Source of the DNA: Bacillota bacterium
GTDB taxonomy: Bacteria; Bacillota; Clostridia; Lachnospirales; Lachnospiraceae
Reading direction: 5' to 3'
Length of the DNA: 26,748 bases
Assembly: GCA_023399455.1 (NCBI GenBank)
Contig: JAEWPN010000033.1
Location: 1 to 26,748, forward strand
Below are positions 1 through 7,787 of this stretch, piece after piece (the first letter of the stretch is position 1; each line of letters opens with the position of its first letter). The notes below the pieces were generated by a model. The model saw nothing but the letters and a program-made list of their open reading frames with translations, ran no database searches and was not told where the DNA came from. The translations under genes were made by a program, and so were the position numbers.

Positions 1-489
1 TATAGAGGTATTCCTACAGCACTTATCTGGGTAATGATCGTAGTTCTTATATACGGTTATATCACATCGAATACTACCGTTGGACGTTATTTTTATGCGG
101 TAGGAGGTAACGAAAAAGCAACGAAGCTTTCCGGTATCAACACGAATAAGGTGTATTTCCTTGCATATTTAAATATGGGATTTTTAGCAGCTTTAGCCGG
201 AATGCTCACGATTGCACGTATGACATCAGCTCAGCCTACTTATGGAACAAACTATGAAATGGATGCTATCGGTTCCTGCTTTATCGGCGGTGCATCTGCT
301 TATGGCGGAACAGGAACGATTCCCGGCGTTATTGTCGGTGCGGCTCTTATGGGTGTTATCAACCTTGGAATGAGTATTATGGGAGTTGACCAGAATATTC
401 AGAAGGTAGTAAAAGGTTTGGTTCTTTTGGCAGCAGTTATATTTGATGTTGTATCTAAACGAGGCGGAAAATTAATTTCCAATAGTTAA
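1..489 (+). CDS. mmsB: Sugar ABC transporter permease, C-terminal part (5' end outside window)
   Basis: The reading frame is open from base 1 and ends at TAA 487-489, so only about 162 C-terminal residues are visible. The sequence is hydrophobic and carries features typical of RbsC/MglC/MmsB-type inner membrane permeases: an AVGGNEKATKLSGI segment after a membrane helix, then DAIGSCFIGGASAYGG and a KGLVLLAAVIFDV terminal helix. The closest family I recognise is the multiple-monosaccharide (MmsB/GguB) permease; MglC or a xylose-type permease are alternatives. It would form the membrane channel with an ATPase and a periplasmic-type binding protein encoded upstream of the window. Codon use (GGT, CGT, GCT rich) suggests high expression. 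A terminator follows 25 nt after the stop, so it is the last gene of its operon. The family is secure; the substrate is not. Confidence 0.85.
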   Translation, partial: YRGIPTALIWVMIVVLIYGYITSNTTVGRYFYAVGGNEKATKLSGINTNKVYFLAYLNMGFLAALAGMLTIARMTSAQPTYGTNYEMDAIGSCFIGGASAYGGTGTIPGVIVGAALMGVINLGMSIMGVDQNIQKVVKGLVLLAAVIFDVVSKRGGKLISNS

Positions 490-514
490 TTTTTCTAATA
501 TCTAATCAGGAAAG

Positions 515-548
515 GTTCCGACGTGCTTTTTAGTACGTTGGAACTTTC
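515..548 (+). terminator. Rho-independent terminator after the sugar permease
   Basis: A 13-bp stem (515-527 with 532-544, containing two G-T wobbles) closes on a four-T loop and is followed by TTTC. It lies 25 nt after the permease stop and before the MCP gene. The 3' T-tract is short, so read-through is possible. Confidence 0.75.
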
Positions 549-595
549 TGTAGTTCGAAAAACTGTTGGTATGATTAGGGAGGGAACAAAAGGCT

Positions 596-2380
596 ATGAG
601 TGTAAATCGGGAAAAAAAACAAAAGGCTAACAAAAATGTACCTAAGAATGAAAAATTAAAGAGCAGTATAGGAACTAAGATATATATTCAAATATTATTA
701 ATATCGCTGGTGGCCATGGCAGTTATCTGGTTCATGGTATCGTCTTTACAAAAAATTAGCGATGCAAATGAAAAGATCATCGATAAGCAAGTAGTTGAGG
801 TTGAGGCTATTTCTGAAATATCCAGAGACTTTTCTTATATTAACGGACAAGTCTTAATTCATGTTCTAACGGACAGAGAAGGGGATATGGAAAGTATAGG
901 TGAAGGGATTAATGAAAGAATTGCTGAATTAGATGTGAAAACAAAGGCTTTCGATTCTCTTTTGTGCAAAGATGATGCCAGACGTGAGGACTTCGATAAA
1001 TTTGCTGCAGATTATGCGCGGTATAAAAAAACGGTGGAAAGCCTGCTGAATACAAGTAAGGTGAATAAACAACAGGCAGAGGTATCCGCAACTTCCAATC
1101 TATCCATGTTCGATGCAAATATTGAAGGATATATAGATTCGATTATTGAATATACAAACGGGGAAATGGGAAGGGAGCAGGCATCGATAGCGGATATATT
1201 CGAAACGGTGCCATACATTGCATTTGGATCATTTGCCTTTTTTGCAATTTCTATTGTAATCAGTATTATAGTGATAAGTCTTACTGTGGTAAGACCTGTC
1301 AAAAAATCTACAAAACAAATTGATATGATCGTAAATGGGATAAAAGAAAAAGAGGGAGATTTAACGCAGAGAATCGAAGTCAGGTCAAGAGATGAAATAG
1401 GAAGATTTTCATCAGGAATTAATGATTTCCTGGGATTGGTACAAAATATCATATCGAGTATGATCGCATCCTGCAGCGAATTGGGAATACAAGGAAAAGT
1501 AGTAGAAAAGAATGTAGGAAATGCGAATGAGAAAGCTGATAATATTTCGGCAACGATGCAGGAACTTGCGGCTGGAATGGAAGAGGTATCCGCAACGATT
1601 ACTATGCTGAATGAAGATACCCTGAATATGGAAAATTCTGTTGTTCAGGCTGCGGGTAAAGCGGCCAGGGGAAGCGATTACGCGAAAGATGTTAAAGTAA
1701 AAGCACATGAGGTAGAGCAAAGAGCGATAAACAGCAAAGCAAAAGCGGTTAACATAATTGCGTCAATTGACACCTCGGTGAGTGAATCGGTGGAAAATAG
1801 TAAGCAAATCTATAAAATTACGGAATTGACGGAAGAAATATTAGGAATTACGAGCAAGACCAATTTACTCGCACTAAACGCTTCTATTGAAGCGGCAAGA
1901 GCCGGCGAAGCAGGCAGAGGATTCGCGGTAGTTGCGGATGAAATAAGAGCGTTGGCCGATAATTCCAGAAATACAGCAAATTATATTCAGAATATTAGCG
2001 GCGAAGTGGTAGGACATGTGGAGGATCTGGCCAATGATACACAGGAGATATTATCCTTCATACATAAAAATGTATTGGAAGATTATGAAACATTAGAAAG
2101 AACCGGAAAAGAATATTTTGAAGCAGCAGAAGAAATGGATGGCATTATGGAAGACTTCAAGACTTGTATGTCAGAGCTGCTTTATTTAGTTAAAAAGATA
2201 AACAAGGCAAACGATGGGATCAATACTACGGTCGGAGACAGCACACAGGAGATTACCGGTGTTGCGGAGGATACTTCTGAGCTGTCGGAGAACATGGGAC
2301 AGATCGTGAGAGCCTTGCAGGAGGTAAATGATGTGGTGGAAAGACTGGAGGGCAGTGTAAGTCATTTTATTAAATATTAG
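596..2380 (+). CDS. Methyl-accepting chemotaxis protein
   Basis: Membrane chemoreceptor of 594 residues that would signal through CheA/CheW. The start ATG has AGGGAGGG (577-584) upstream. Residues about 30-50 form the first membrane helix. About 51-204 form an extracellular helical sensor of roughly 150 residues, compatible with a four-helix-bundle ligand domain. About 205-232 form the second membrane helix, followed by a HAMP linker (about 233-285) containing RPVKKSTKQ and DEIGRF. The cytoplasmic coiled coil has the conserved hairpin tip at about 418-455 (TNLLALNASIEAARAGEAGR, then GFAVVADEIRALA). There is no C-terminal CheR-binding pentapeptide. The position after a sugar permease hints at sugar taxis, but the terminator between them makes this only an inference. 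The gene stands alone between two terminators. Confidence 0.95.
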   Translation: MSVNREKKQKANKNVPKNEKLKSSIGTKIYIQILLISLVAMAVIWFMVSSLQKISDANEKIIDKQVVEVEAISEISRDFSYINGQVLIHVLTDREGDMESIGEGINERIAELDVKTKAFDSLLCKDDARREDFDKFAADYARYKKTVESLLNTSKVNKQQAEVSATSNLSMFDANIEGYIDSIIEYTNGEMGREQASIADIFETVPYIAFGSFAFFAISIVISIIVISLTVVRPVKKSTKQIDMIVNGIKEKEGDLTQRIEVRSRDEIGRFSSGINDFLGLVQNIISSMIASCSELGIQGKVVEKNVGNANEKADNISATMQELAAGMEEVSATITMLNEDTLNMENSVVQAAGKAARGSDYAKDVKVKAHEVEQRAINSKAKAVNIIASIDTSVSESVENSKQIYKITELTEEILGITSKTNLLALNASIEAARAGEAGRGFAVVADEIRALADNSRNTANYIQNISGEVVGHVEDLANDTQEILSFIHKNVLEDYETLERTGKEYFEAAEEMDGIMEDFKTCMSELLYLVKKINKANDGINTTVGDSTQEITGVAEDTSELSENMGQIVRALQEVNDVVERLEGSVSHFIKY

Positions 2381-2389
2381 CTATTCATC

Positions 2390-2421
2390 AAAGGACCTGT
2401 GCATTTTGCCGGGTCCTTTTG
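2390..2421 (+). terminator. Terminator after the MCP gene
   Basis: AAAGGACC (2390-2397) pairs with GGTCCTTT (2412-2419), extended by a T-G and a G-C pair, and ends in a short T-run. It starts 10 nt after the MCP stop codon. Confidence 0.8.
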
Positions 2422-2432
2422 ACAGAATACTG

Positions 2433-2461
2433 TTTGTTTATTCTGCATTTGTTGTTATAAT
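2433..2461 (+). promoter_or_regulatory. Candidate promoter of the ANT(6)-GNAT gene
   Basis: A perfect -10 box TATAAT (2456-2461) is preceded, with a 17-nt spacer, by a weak -35 TTTGTT (2433-2438). The predicted transcription start near 2467-2468 coincides with the first base of the inverted repeat 2467-2522, so the transcript would begin with that hairpin. Confidence 0.55.
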
Positions 2462-2466
2462 AAAAG

Positions 2467-2522
2467 TACCATCGTTTGACAAGGTCACGCACGGTCGGAT
2501 AAGACCTTGTCAAACGATGGTA
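2467..2522. repeat. Perfect 20-bp inverted repeat in the leader of the resistance-type gene
   Basis: The left arm 2467-2486 and the right arm 2503-2522 are exact reverse complements over 20 bp, with a 16-nt spacer (2487-2502). No T-run follows, so it is not a standard terminator for the + strand. It lies between the -10 box and the ribosome binding site of the 2577-3905 gene. It could be a 5' mRNA-protecting stem, a dimeric repressor operator or a remnant of a small mobile element; the sequence does not decide between these. Confidence 0.9.
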
Positions 2523-2576
2523 AAGCGGTCTCGGAAGACAAGAACGCAATTGCAGAAAAATTGGGGGAAGATATTC

Positions 2577-3905
2577 ATGAGAAGTGAAAAAGAAATGATG
2601 GACCTTATAATTGGAACGGCAGAAAGAGACGAACGCATCCGGGGAGTGTATATGAACGGCTCCAGAACAAACAAGAATGCGCCGAAAGATATATTTCAGG
2701 ATTACGACATCGTATATGTTGTAACGGAGACGAAATCTTTTATTGAAGAGGAAAACTGGATTGACGTGTTCGGAGAGCGGCTGTACATGCAATTTCCGGA
2801 GAAGATGAGCGGTATATTAGGACATGAGTGTGACTTCGAGAATTGTTATGGGTATCTGATGCAGCTTGCCGATGGCAACCGCTTAGACCTTCACCTTATG
2901 ACCATGGAATACAGTATAAAGGATATGGAGCGGGATAGGCTGTGTATCGTTCTTCTGGATAAGGATAAGTCATTTCCGCAGATTCCTCCTTCTACTGATG
3001 AGGATCACTGGGTAAAAAAGCCCACAGAGGAAGAATACTTATGCAGCTGCAACGAATTCTGGTGGTTGCTTAACAATATGGGAAAGGGTCTATGGCGTGG
3101 GGAGATAACCTATGCTATGGATATGCTGAATTTCCACGTCAGGCCGGAATTTATCAAAATGCTTTCGTGGTATGTAGGTATACATACTTATTTTTCCAGC
3201 AGTATAGGAAAATCAGGAAAGTGTCTTTACAGATTTTTATCTCAGGATAAGATGGAACGGATACTGCTCATGTATCCGGCGGGGAATCCGGAAGCCATAT
3301 GGCAGTCACTTTTTGAAATGTGTGACTTTTTTGATGCTCTGGCCAGGGAGGTCGGACGTGGGCTGGGGTATTCCTATAATGAAAGGGAAGCGCACAACAG
3401 CAGACTGTTTTTGGACTGCACCTATGAACTTCCCGGGGATGCCAGGGAAATATTGATGGTGCGAAGGATGAAAGAAAGTGACGTGGAGGAGATTGCCCGG
3501 ATATGGCTGGAGGCCAATATCGAAGCCCATGACTTCATTCCTGAGGACTACTGGCTGGGCAATTATGAAGCGGTTAAAAATCAGTTATACGAGTCGGAGG
3601 CTTACGTTTATGAGGATCATGAGGGTATTCATGGCTTTGCAGGGATAAACAAGGGCTATCTTGAAGGCATCTTCGTGAAACGTTCGATGCGTTCAAAGGG
3701 TGTGGGAAAGGCCCTTATGGATATATGCAAATCGAAATATTTCAGGATAAACCTTCATGTATATTGTAAGAACAAAAAGGCCGTTAATTTTTACATAAGG
3801 GAAGGCTTTCAGATAAACAAGAAGTATGCGGGGGCACGAACGGATGACATAAAACCGGACTTAGCCGGATGTACCGAATTCGAAATGATATGGCAGAAAG
3901 AATGA
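2577..3905 (+). CDS. ANT(6)-like aminoglycoside adenylyltransferase fused to a GNAT acetyltransferase
   Basis: The 442-residue product starts at ATG 2577, where a GGGGGA site and the ANT(6) N-terminus MRSEKEMMDLI begin; the open frame continues upstream to 2406, but that part is leader and hairpin. Residues 1 to about 290 match streptomycin 6-adenylyltransferases (AadE/ANT(6)) along their full usual length, with the nucleotidyltransferase signature GSR at 28-30 and the metal-binding pair in QDYDI (D42, D44). Residues about 293-442 form a GNAT domain (RRMKESDVEEIARIWLEAN) with the acetyl-CoA loop RSKGVGKA, resembling housekeeping YjaB-type acetyltransferases. The family chemistry would be AMP transfer to streptomycin, plus acetylation of an unknown amine. 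Each half seems intact. A lipoprotein gene follows after 13 nt and is probably co-transcribed. Resistance is inferred; many chromosomal ANT(6)-like proteins have no tested activity. Confidence 0.88.
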   Translation: MRSEKEMMDLIIGTAERDERIRGVYMNGSRTNKNAPKDIFQDYDIVYVVTETKSFIEEENWIDVFGERLYMQFPEKMSGILGHECDFENCYGYLMQLADGNRLDLHLMTMEYSIKDMERDRLCIVLLDKDKSFPQIPPSTDEDHWVKKPTEEEYLCSCNEFWWLLNNMGKGLWRGEITYAMDMLNFHVRPEFIKMLSWYVGIHTYFSSSIGKSGKCLYRFLSQDKMERILLMYPAGNPEAIWQSLFEMCDFFDALAREVGRGLGYSYNEREAHNSRLFLDCTYELPGDAREILMVRRMKESDVEEIARIWLEANIEAHDFIPEDYWLGNYEAVKNQLYESEAYVYEDHEGIHGFAGINKGYLEGIFVKRSMRSKGVGKALMDICKSKYFRINLHVYCKNKKAVNFYIREGFQINKKYAGARTDDIKPDLAGCTEFEMIWQKE

Positions 3906-3918
3906 AAGGGAGTTATAA

Positions 3919-4584
3919 ATGATAAAGTATGGAAAAGCATTAGGCTTATGCCTCGCCGTATTGCTGCTGGCAGGCTGCGGAGGACCTCCTGCGGAGAAAA
4001 TTGAAGAAGCGAGGAGCGTGTACACCGAGCTGGTAAACAGGCATAATGAAGTAATCGAGGCATATGCCGATGTGGAGGACGACTCTTTGGACGGAGAGCT
4101 GGATAGCATGGCGGAGCAAATCAACCTTATCGGACAGCAGGATGTGGAACAAATGTCGGAAGAGGAGCTGGATGCGATTATTGAGAAGCTGCAGGCGAAT
4201 ATAGCGATGTACGACGGTATTTTGGAATCTATCGGACGGATGGGGGAAATAGAACCAACGGACGATGCTGCCGGCATTTCGGTAACGATTAGAAACAATA
4301 CCGGAGTGGATTTGAAAGAGGTCTATCTGTATAGAACTTCGGAAGAGTCTGAAAAGGTAAATCTGGCGGAGGATATCGGGGGACTGGGTGGCTTCGGCGT
4401 TCTCAGTATTGTTAATATCTATATGACGGGAGAAGAAACAGTATGGCATCTGGAAGCGATTGATACCGACGGAAACATTATAGAATCTGCGGATATAGGA
4501 TTTGACGGTTACCAGAATAAAGAAGTAACGATAAATCTGGAGTACAGCTTCGATTCGATGGAAGGCTGGGTAGAGCTTGAGTAA
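3919..4584 (+). CDS. Predicted lipoprotein of unknown function
   Basis: The 221-residue product has a type II signal peptide with lipobox LLAGC (cysteine at about residue 20), so it should be lipid-anchored on the outer face of the membrane. After GGPPAEKIEEA comes an acidic helical stretch (about 25-105), then a beta-rich domain starting near ISVTIRNNTGVDLKEVYLY. That domain resembles the small beta-sandwich modules found in secreted proteins of related anaerobes. AAAGGGAG (3905-3912) overlaps the end of the upstream gene, which points to a two-gene operon with the ANT(6)-GNAT gene. I do not recognise a specific family. No catalytic motif is visible. Confidence 0.8.
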   Translation: MIKYGKALGLCLAVLLLAGCGGPPAEKIEEARSVYTELVNRHNEVIEAYADVEDDSLDGELDSMAEQINLIGQQDVEQMSEEELDAIIEKLQANIAMYDGILESIGRMGEIEPTDDAAGISVTIRNNTGVDLKEVYLYRTSEESEKVNLAEDIGGLGGFGVLSIVNIYMTGEETVWHLEAIDTDGNIIESADIGFDGYQNKEVTINLEYSFDSMEGWVELE

Positions 4585-4844
4585 AGGTGAGAGTCCTAGC
4601 GCAGCTGCGCGTGCGAAATAAAAGCTATGCTGCCGAAGTATTGGACCAAGAGAGTACGAATCACACTTTTGTTCCTGCATATTTCAATAAAACGTAAGAA
4701 AAGTGCACAAATCCAGGCAGGGCATAATAGGGTAAATAAGACAAAAGTGGAAAAAGACGCAAAAAAAGGTAGTAAAATCCTATTTTCAGGGTAAAATATA
4801 AGTAGGACACTATGAACATTTTATTGAAGAAAAGAAGGGATAGC

Positions 4845-5366
4845 ATGTTTGAGAAAGGAGAATACGTTGTATATGGAAATACGGGAGTGTGCAAGATTGA
4901 AGATATTACAACTCTCGATATGAAGGGCGTGTCGGAAAGCAGGCTGTACTATATATTAATTCCCCGCCATCAAAAGGAAAGCAAGATATTTACACCGGTG
5001 GACAGCGAAAAAACTGTCATGAGAGCGGTGCTGACAAAGGCGGAAGCGGATGCGCTAATCAATGCCATTCCCGACATCGAAGAGCTGTGGGTGGGCGATG
5101 ATAAACAAAGGGAAGAAAAATATAAGGAAACTATTCGCAGCGGTGAGTGCAGAGACTGGATAAGAGTTATAAAGACGTTGTATGTCCGCAAGCAGAGGAG
5201 AATTGCCCAGGGAAAGAAAACAACGGTAATGGATGAAAAATATTTGAGGATGGCAGAAGATAATCTGTATTCGGAGTTATCAGTTTCGCTGGCGATACCG
5301 AAGGAACAAATGCAGGAATATATTACTGATCGTATATTTGAGATGGACGTGCAGGAAAGTAAATAG
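4845..5366 (+). CDS. CarD-family transcriptional regulator
   Basis: The 173-residue product starts MFEKGEYVVYGNTGVCKIED, the typical opening of the CarD_CdnL/TRCF RNA-polymerase-interaction domain (about residues 1-60). A basic, helical C-terminal part follows (about 75-170). Family members bind the RNA polymerase beta subunit and alter open-complex stability at promoters. I chose ATG 4845 over the upstream ATG 4812, because AGAAGGGA lies just before it and the domain begins at once. It is monocistronic between the lipoprotein gene and a tRNA promoter. It is longer than the RNAP-interaction domain alone but matches the CarD layout of clostridia. The target genes are unknown. Confidence 0.88.
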   Translation: MFEKGEYVVYGNTGVCKIEDITTLDMKGVSESRLYYILIPRHQKESKIFTPVDSEKTVMRAVLTKAEADALINAIPDIEELWVGDDKQREEKYKETIRSGECRDWIRVIKTLYVRKQRRIAQGKKTTVMDEKYLRMAEDNLYSELSVSLAIPKEQMQEYITDRIFEMDVQESK

Positions 5367-5385
5367 AAGTTTTTATTAAAAAGTC

Positions 5386-5414
5386 TTGCGCATAGAAACA
5401 AAATATGGTAATAT
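5386..5414 (+). promoter_or_regulatory. Promoter of tRNA-Gly(UCC)
   Basis: TTGCGC (5386-5391), a 17-nt spacer and TAATAT (5409-5414) lie 45 nt upstream of the tRNA. Confidence 0.6.
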
Positions 5415-5459
5415 CCTAACTGTCGGTAAAATAAATATGTCCGGTTTCGGATATTACAT

Positions 5460-5530
5460 GCGGGTGTAGTTCAATGGTAGAACACTAGCCTTCCAAGCTA
5501 GATACGTGGGTTCGATTCCCATCACCCGCT
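5460..5530 (+). tRNA. tRNA-Gly (anticodon UCC)
   Basis: A complete cloverleaf: acceptor GCGGGTG (5460-5466) pairs with CACCCGC (5523-5529), and the discriminator is T5530. The anticodon stem CTAGC (5485-5489) pairs with GCTAG (5497-5501), with anticodon TCC at 5492-5494. The T-arm contains GGTTCGATTCC. CCA is not encoded. A run of eight T (5530-5537) directly after it acts as terminator. Confidence 0.97.
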
Positions 5531-5676
5531 TTTTTTGTGCGTTCTTTTAAAAATTAAATAATATTAAGAAGTTATGAGCTGGAAAAGGCAGGTTATTTAT
5601 GTTACGCTTAAAAAGTCGGCGATTTAGGGGGCATCGATCGCTAAATAGCATGATTTTTAAAAGGAGACGAAGCGTA

Positions 5677-6507
5677 ATGAAGAAATGGACAAAATTTGCG
5701 GCTTTGGCGCTGTACCTTTGCTTATTATCCGGTACGGCGGCACAGGCGAGAGAGATTCCCACAGGAGGGATCGACTATTCCCCGGTGTTCGATGCGGAAT
5801 ATTATTACAATGCTTATCCTGATGTACAGAAGGCGGTAGGTCGCGATGCGGATAAGCTGCTTACGCATTTCATAACCTCGGGCATGAAGGAAGGACGTGT
5901 AGGCAAGGCAGATTTCAATGTGCGGGCTTACATGAAGAATAACCTCGACTTAATTCCTGTTTTGGGGATAAAGGATTTGAGCGCTTATTATTATCATTAT
6001 ATCCAGTCGGGCAAAGCAGAAGGCCGTGCAGCAGCCCAAACGGGTACGCTGACGGATGTGAATGAGATTTCTTCATATTCCACGAAATACAATACGGACG
6101 AAGACAGAGCGGTAAATATCGAGCTTGCGTCCGATAGAATAAACGGCATGGTGATTCAGCCGAAAGAGACGTTTTCCTTCAGTAATTCCGTCCTTTCAAG
6201 AACCACGGAAAACGGATATAAGCTTGCGCCTTCTTTTGCCAATGGGAGGGTCGTGACGAGCATAGGCGGAGGAATCTGCCAGGTGTCCTCAACTCTCTAT
6301 GTGACGATGCTGCTCTCTTCCATCCCGGCGACAGAGCGCTACACGCATTCCTTAGAGGTGGATTATGTACCGCAGGGGCTCGATTCAGCAATCGTGGAAG
6401 GCGCGAAGGACCTGAAGTTCAAAAACCCCTACGATTATCCCATATGTATCCATTCCGATGTGAAGGATGGCAATTTAACGGTAAGCATCAGCAAGGTGAC
6501 GGAGTAA
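5677..6507 (+). CDS. Secreted VanW-domain protein with two N-terminal cell-surface-type repeats
   Basis: The 276-residue product starts at ATG 5677, with AAGGAG at 5661-5666; the frame extends upstream to 5599 without a site. Residues 1-24 are a signal peptide ending AAQA. Two degenerate repeats follow (about 38-76 and 80-117), each of the pattern D-x-x-Y-Y ... L-x-x-H-F/Y-I-x-x-G-x-x-E-G-R, as in extracellular proteins of Lachnospiraceae. The VanW-like domain spans about 130-265 and includes GGGICQVSST (about 197-206) and the HSLEVDYVPQGLD segment. VanW proteins occur beside vancomycin-resistance genes and in many cell-envelope loci, but their biochemical role is not established. No van genes lie nearby, so resistance should not be assumed. 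The gene sits between two tRNA-Gly genes. Confidence 0.88.
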   Translation: MKKWTKFAALALYLCLLSGTAAQAREIPTGGIDYSPVFDAEYYYNAYPDVQKAVGRDADKLLTHFITSGMKEGRVGKADFNVRAYMKNNLDLIPVLGIKDLSAYYYHYIQSGKAEGRAAAQTGTLTDVNEISSYSTKYNTDEDRAVNIELASDRINGMVIQPKETFSFSNSVLSRTTENGYKLAPSFANGRVVTSIGGGICQVSSTLYVTMLLSSIPATERYTHSLEVDYVPQGLDSAIVEGAKDLKFKNPYDYPICIHSDVKDGNLTVSISKVTE

Positions 6508-6562
6508 TTAAATAGGTAAAAAGTACATTGGAATTAATAATTAGAAAAAATACAATTAGTGG

Positions 6563-6591
6563 TTGACAAAACGGTCAGTTATATGTAAAAT
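6563..6591 (+). promoter_or_regulatory. Promoter of tRNA-Gly(GCC)
   Basis: Consensus -35 TTGACA (6563-6568), a 17-nt spacer and TAAAAT (6586-6591), 61 nt upstream of the tRNA. Confidence 0.8.
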
Positions 6592-6652
6592 AATCAATGT
6601 TGACGCGTTAAAAGAGTACATTAATGCTGTTCATCATAGTTGTTTTACATTT

Positions 6653-6725
6653 GCGCGAGTGGCTCAGTTGGTGGAGCACGACCTTGCCAAGGTCGGGGTC
6701 GCGGGTTCGAGTCCCGTCTCGCGCT
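6653..6725 (+). tRNA. tRNA-Gly (anticodon GCC)
   Basis: Acceptor GCGCGAG (6653-6659) pairs with CTCGCGC (6718-6724), and the discriminator is T6725. The anticodon stem CGACC (6679-6683) pairs with GGTCG (6691-6695), with anticodon GCC at 6686-6688. The T-loop is GGTTCGAGTCCC. CCA is not encoded. A decayed integrase points at its 3' end, so it is a likely integration target. Confidence 0.97.
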
Positions 6726-6729
6726 CTTT

Positions 6730-6763
6730 AAGAGTCTAGTAAATACTAGGCTCTTTATTTTTT
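6730..6763 (+). terminator. Terminator after tRNA-Gly(GCC)
   Basis: AAGAGTCTAGT pairs with ACTAGGCTCTT (one T-G wobble) around a four-base loop at 6741-6744, followed by TATTTTTT. The T-tract doubles as the last codons of the integrase remnant on the opposite strand. Confidence 0.85.
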
Positions 6764-6960
6764 GTGTTGTAATTCGTGTTGTATTTTATCAGAATGTCCG
6801 ATGGTAATGTCTGTATATTTCTTGCTATATTCCTCAATCATTACCCGGTAAATTGCTTTTAATGTACGATCGGAATTCCATCCGCCACGTTGCGTTATGT
6901 ATCGGTTGGGGAATGACCATTATGTTCATTGTGTGTCGCTTAAATGTGTTTGGCAAATTG
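6755..6960 (-). pseudogene. Tyrosine recombinase (phage/ICE integrase), C-terminal remnant
   Basis: Reading the minus strand toward the tRNA gives, from about 6897 to the stop at 6755-6757, ITQRGGWNSDRTLKAIYR followed by a charged tail ending in QHELQHKK. This is the C-terminus of a tyrosine recombinase of the HDLRH...RGGW...VYRH type, with the catalytic tyrosine in AIYR. The preceding conserved part appears in another frame (NTFKRHTMNIMV near 6905-6955, equivalent to HDLRHT), so at least one frameshift has occurred, and the rest of the gene is missing. It is dead. Its orientation against tRNA-Gly(GCC) is the usual layout of an element integrated at a tRNA 3' end. Confidence 0.8.
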
Positions 6961-6972
6961 CAATATATATTA

Positions 6973-7734
6973 CTACAGCCAAACAGCCCAATCACCGTAA
7001 TCAAAGGTGCCGCTTCCATGATGAAGCTTTCCGTCAGCTTTCAGTTGGAGAAAAGCGTCTCGCATACGGATCAGAATTTCGGGCTGAATGTCCAGGCTAT
7101 GATGAGCCGGAAATATGCTTTTCACAGGTAGAATAGCAATCTTTTCAAGTGACGTAAGATATGCCTGTGGATCGGTGGAAGGGTAATATGCAAACAGCGT
7201 GTCCTTGTAGACAAGATCGCCGGTAAATAAGTATCCATGCTGTGGTTCCCAAAAACATAGATGTCCTGGAGAGTGTCCCGGCGTATGCAATGCAGTAATC
7301 ACTCGTCCCCCTAGGTCAATGGTGTTACCGTCTTGCAGTACCCGTGTCGGCATTCCTTGAAAGAACTTATAAGTGTTGACATCATAGCCCTCCGGCAAAT
7401 CACAACGGTCTGTCACCATATCCCGGATGGTATCCATCGTCAGTGGGAACTCGCCGTTCAGCCAGTTTAATTCTGTTTCATGTGCATAGAAATCTGGGTA
7501 GTATTCGTGTCCGCCGATGTGATCCCAATGGATATGTGTTGCCACGGCGATTACCGGCTTGTCCGTCAGCTTTTTCACTTCTTCGGAAATATTACAGATG
7601 CCTAGGCCTGTGTCGATGAGTAAGCACCGCTCGTTACCTTCAAGCAGATAACAGTGCGTTTCCTCCCAATGACGGTATTCGCTGATTATGTGAGTATTTA
7701 TATCAATTTGATCAAGTGTAAACCAATTTTCCAT
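6973..7734 (-). CDS. Metallo-beta-lactamase-fold hydrolase
   Basis: The 253-residue product starts at the ATG complementary to 7732-7734, supported by an AAGGAGA site (7741-7750 on the + strand); the open frame continues upstream through pseudogene sequence. The zinc-binding signature THIHWDHIGG is present, followed by HTPGHSPGHLCF and the downstream GDLVYKD and FPAHH histidine/aspartate ligands, so the dinuclear metal site looks complete. The superfamily includes glyoxalase II, quorum-quenching lactonases and many unassigned hydrolases. Nothing here marks a beta-lactam hydrolase. It is a soluble single gene within a field of decayed genes and may have come with the integrated element. The substrate is unknown. 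Confidence 0.9.
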   Translation of the reverse strand: MENWFTLDQIDINTHIISEYRHWEETHCYLLEGNERCLLIDTGLGICNISEEVKKLTDKPVIAVATHIHWDHIGGHEYYPDFYAHETELNWLNGEFPLTMDTIRDMVTDRCDLPEGYDVNTYKFFQGMPTRVLQDGNTIDLGGRVITALHTPGHSPGHLCFWEPQHGYLFTGDLVYKDTLFAYYPSTDPQAYLTSLEKIAILPVKSIFPAHHSLDIQPEILIRMRDAFLQLKADGKLHHGSGTFDYGDWAVWL

Positions 7735-7787
7735 GTGAAATTCTCCTTCTTGAACAATAGAATCTCTGTTGTAATTATACCTTTTAG

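Noticed and set aside
1012..1452. Long antisense frames inside the MCP gene and similar frames opposite galK, galT and the radical SAM gene
   Set aside because: They lack ribosome binding sites, have unnatural composition and lie wholly within strongly supported genes.
2406..2576. N-terminal extension of the ANT(6)-GNAT frame
   Set aside because: It would encode the hairpin leader. The recognisable ANT(6) start and a good ribosome binding site are at 2577.
4597..4612. GC-rich palindrome GCGCAGCTGCGC after the lipoprotein gene
   Set aside because: No T-tract and no clear promoter beside it. It could be a weak terminator, but the evidence is thin. The rest of 4585-4844 shows only AT-rich sequence with repeated GGTAAAAT-like words.
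5677..6507. Vancomycin resistance locus
   Set aside because: VanW domains are common in clostridial envelope proteins; no vanH/A/X or van regulator genes are present.
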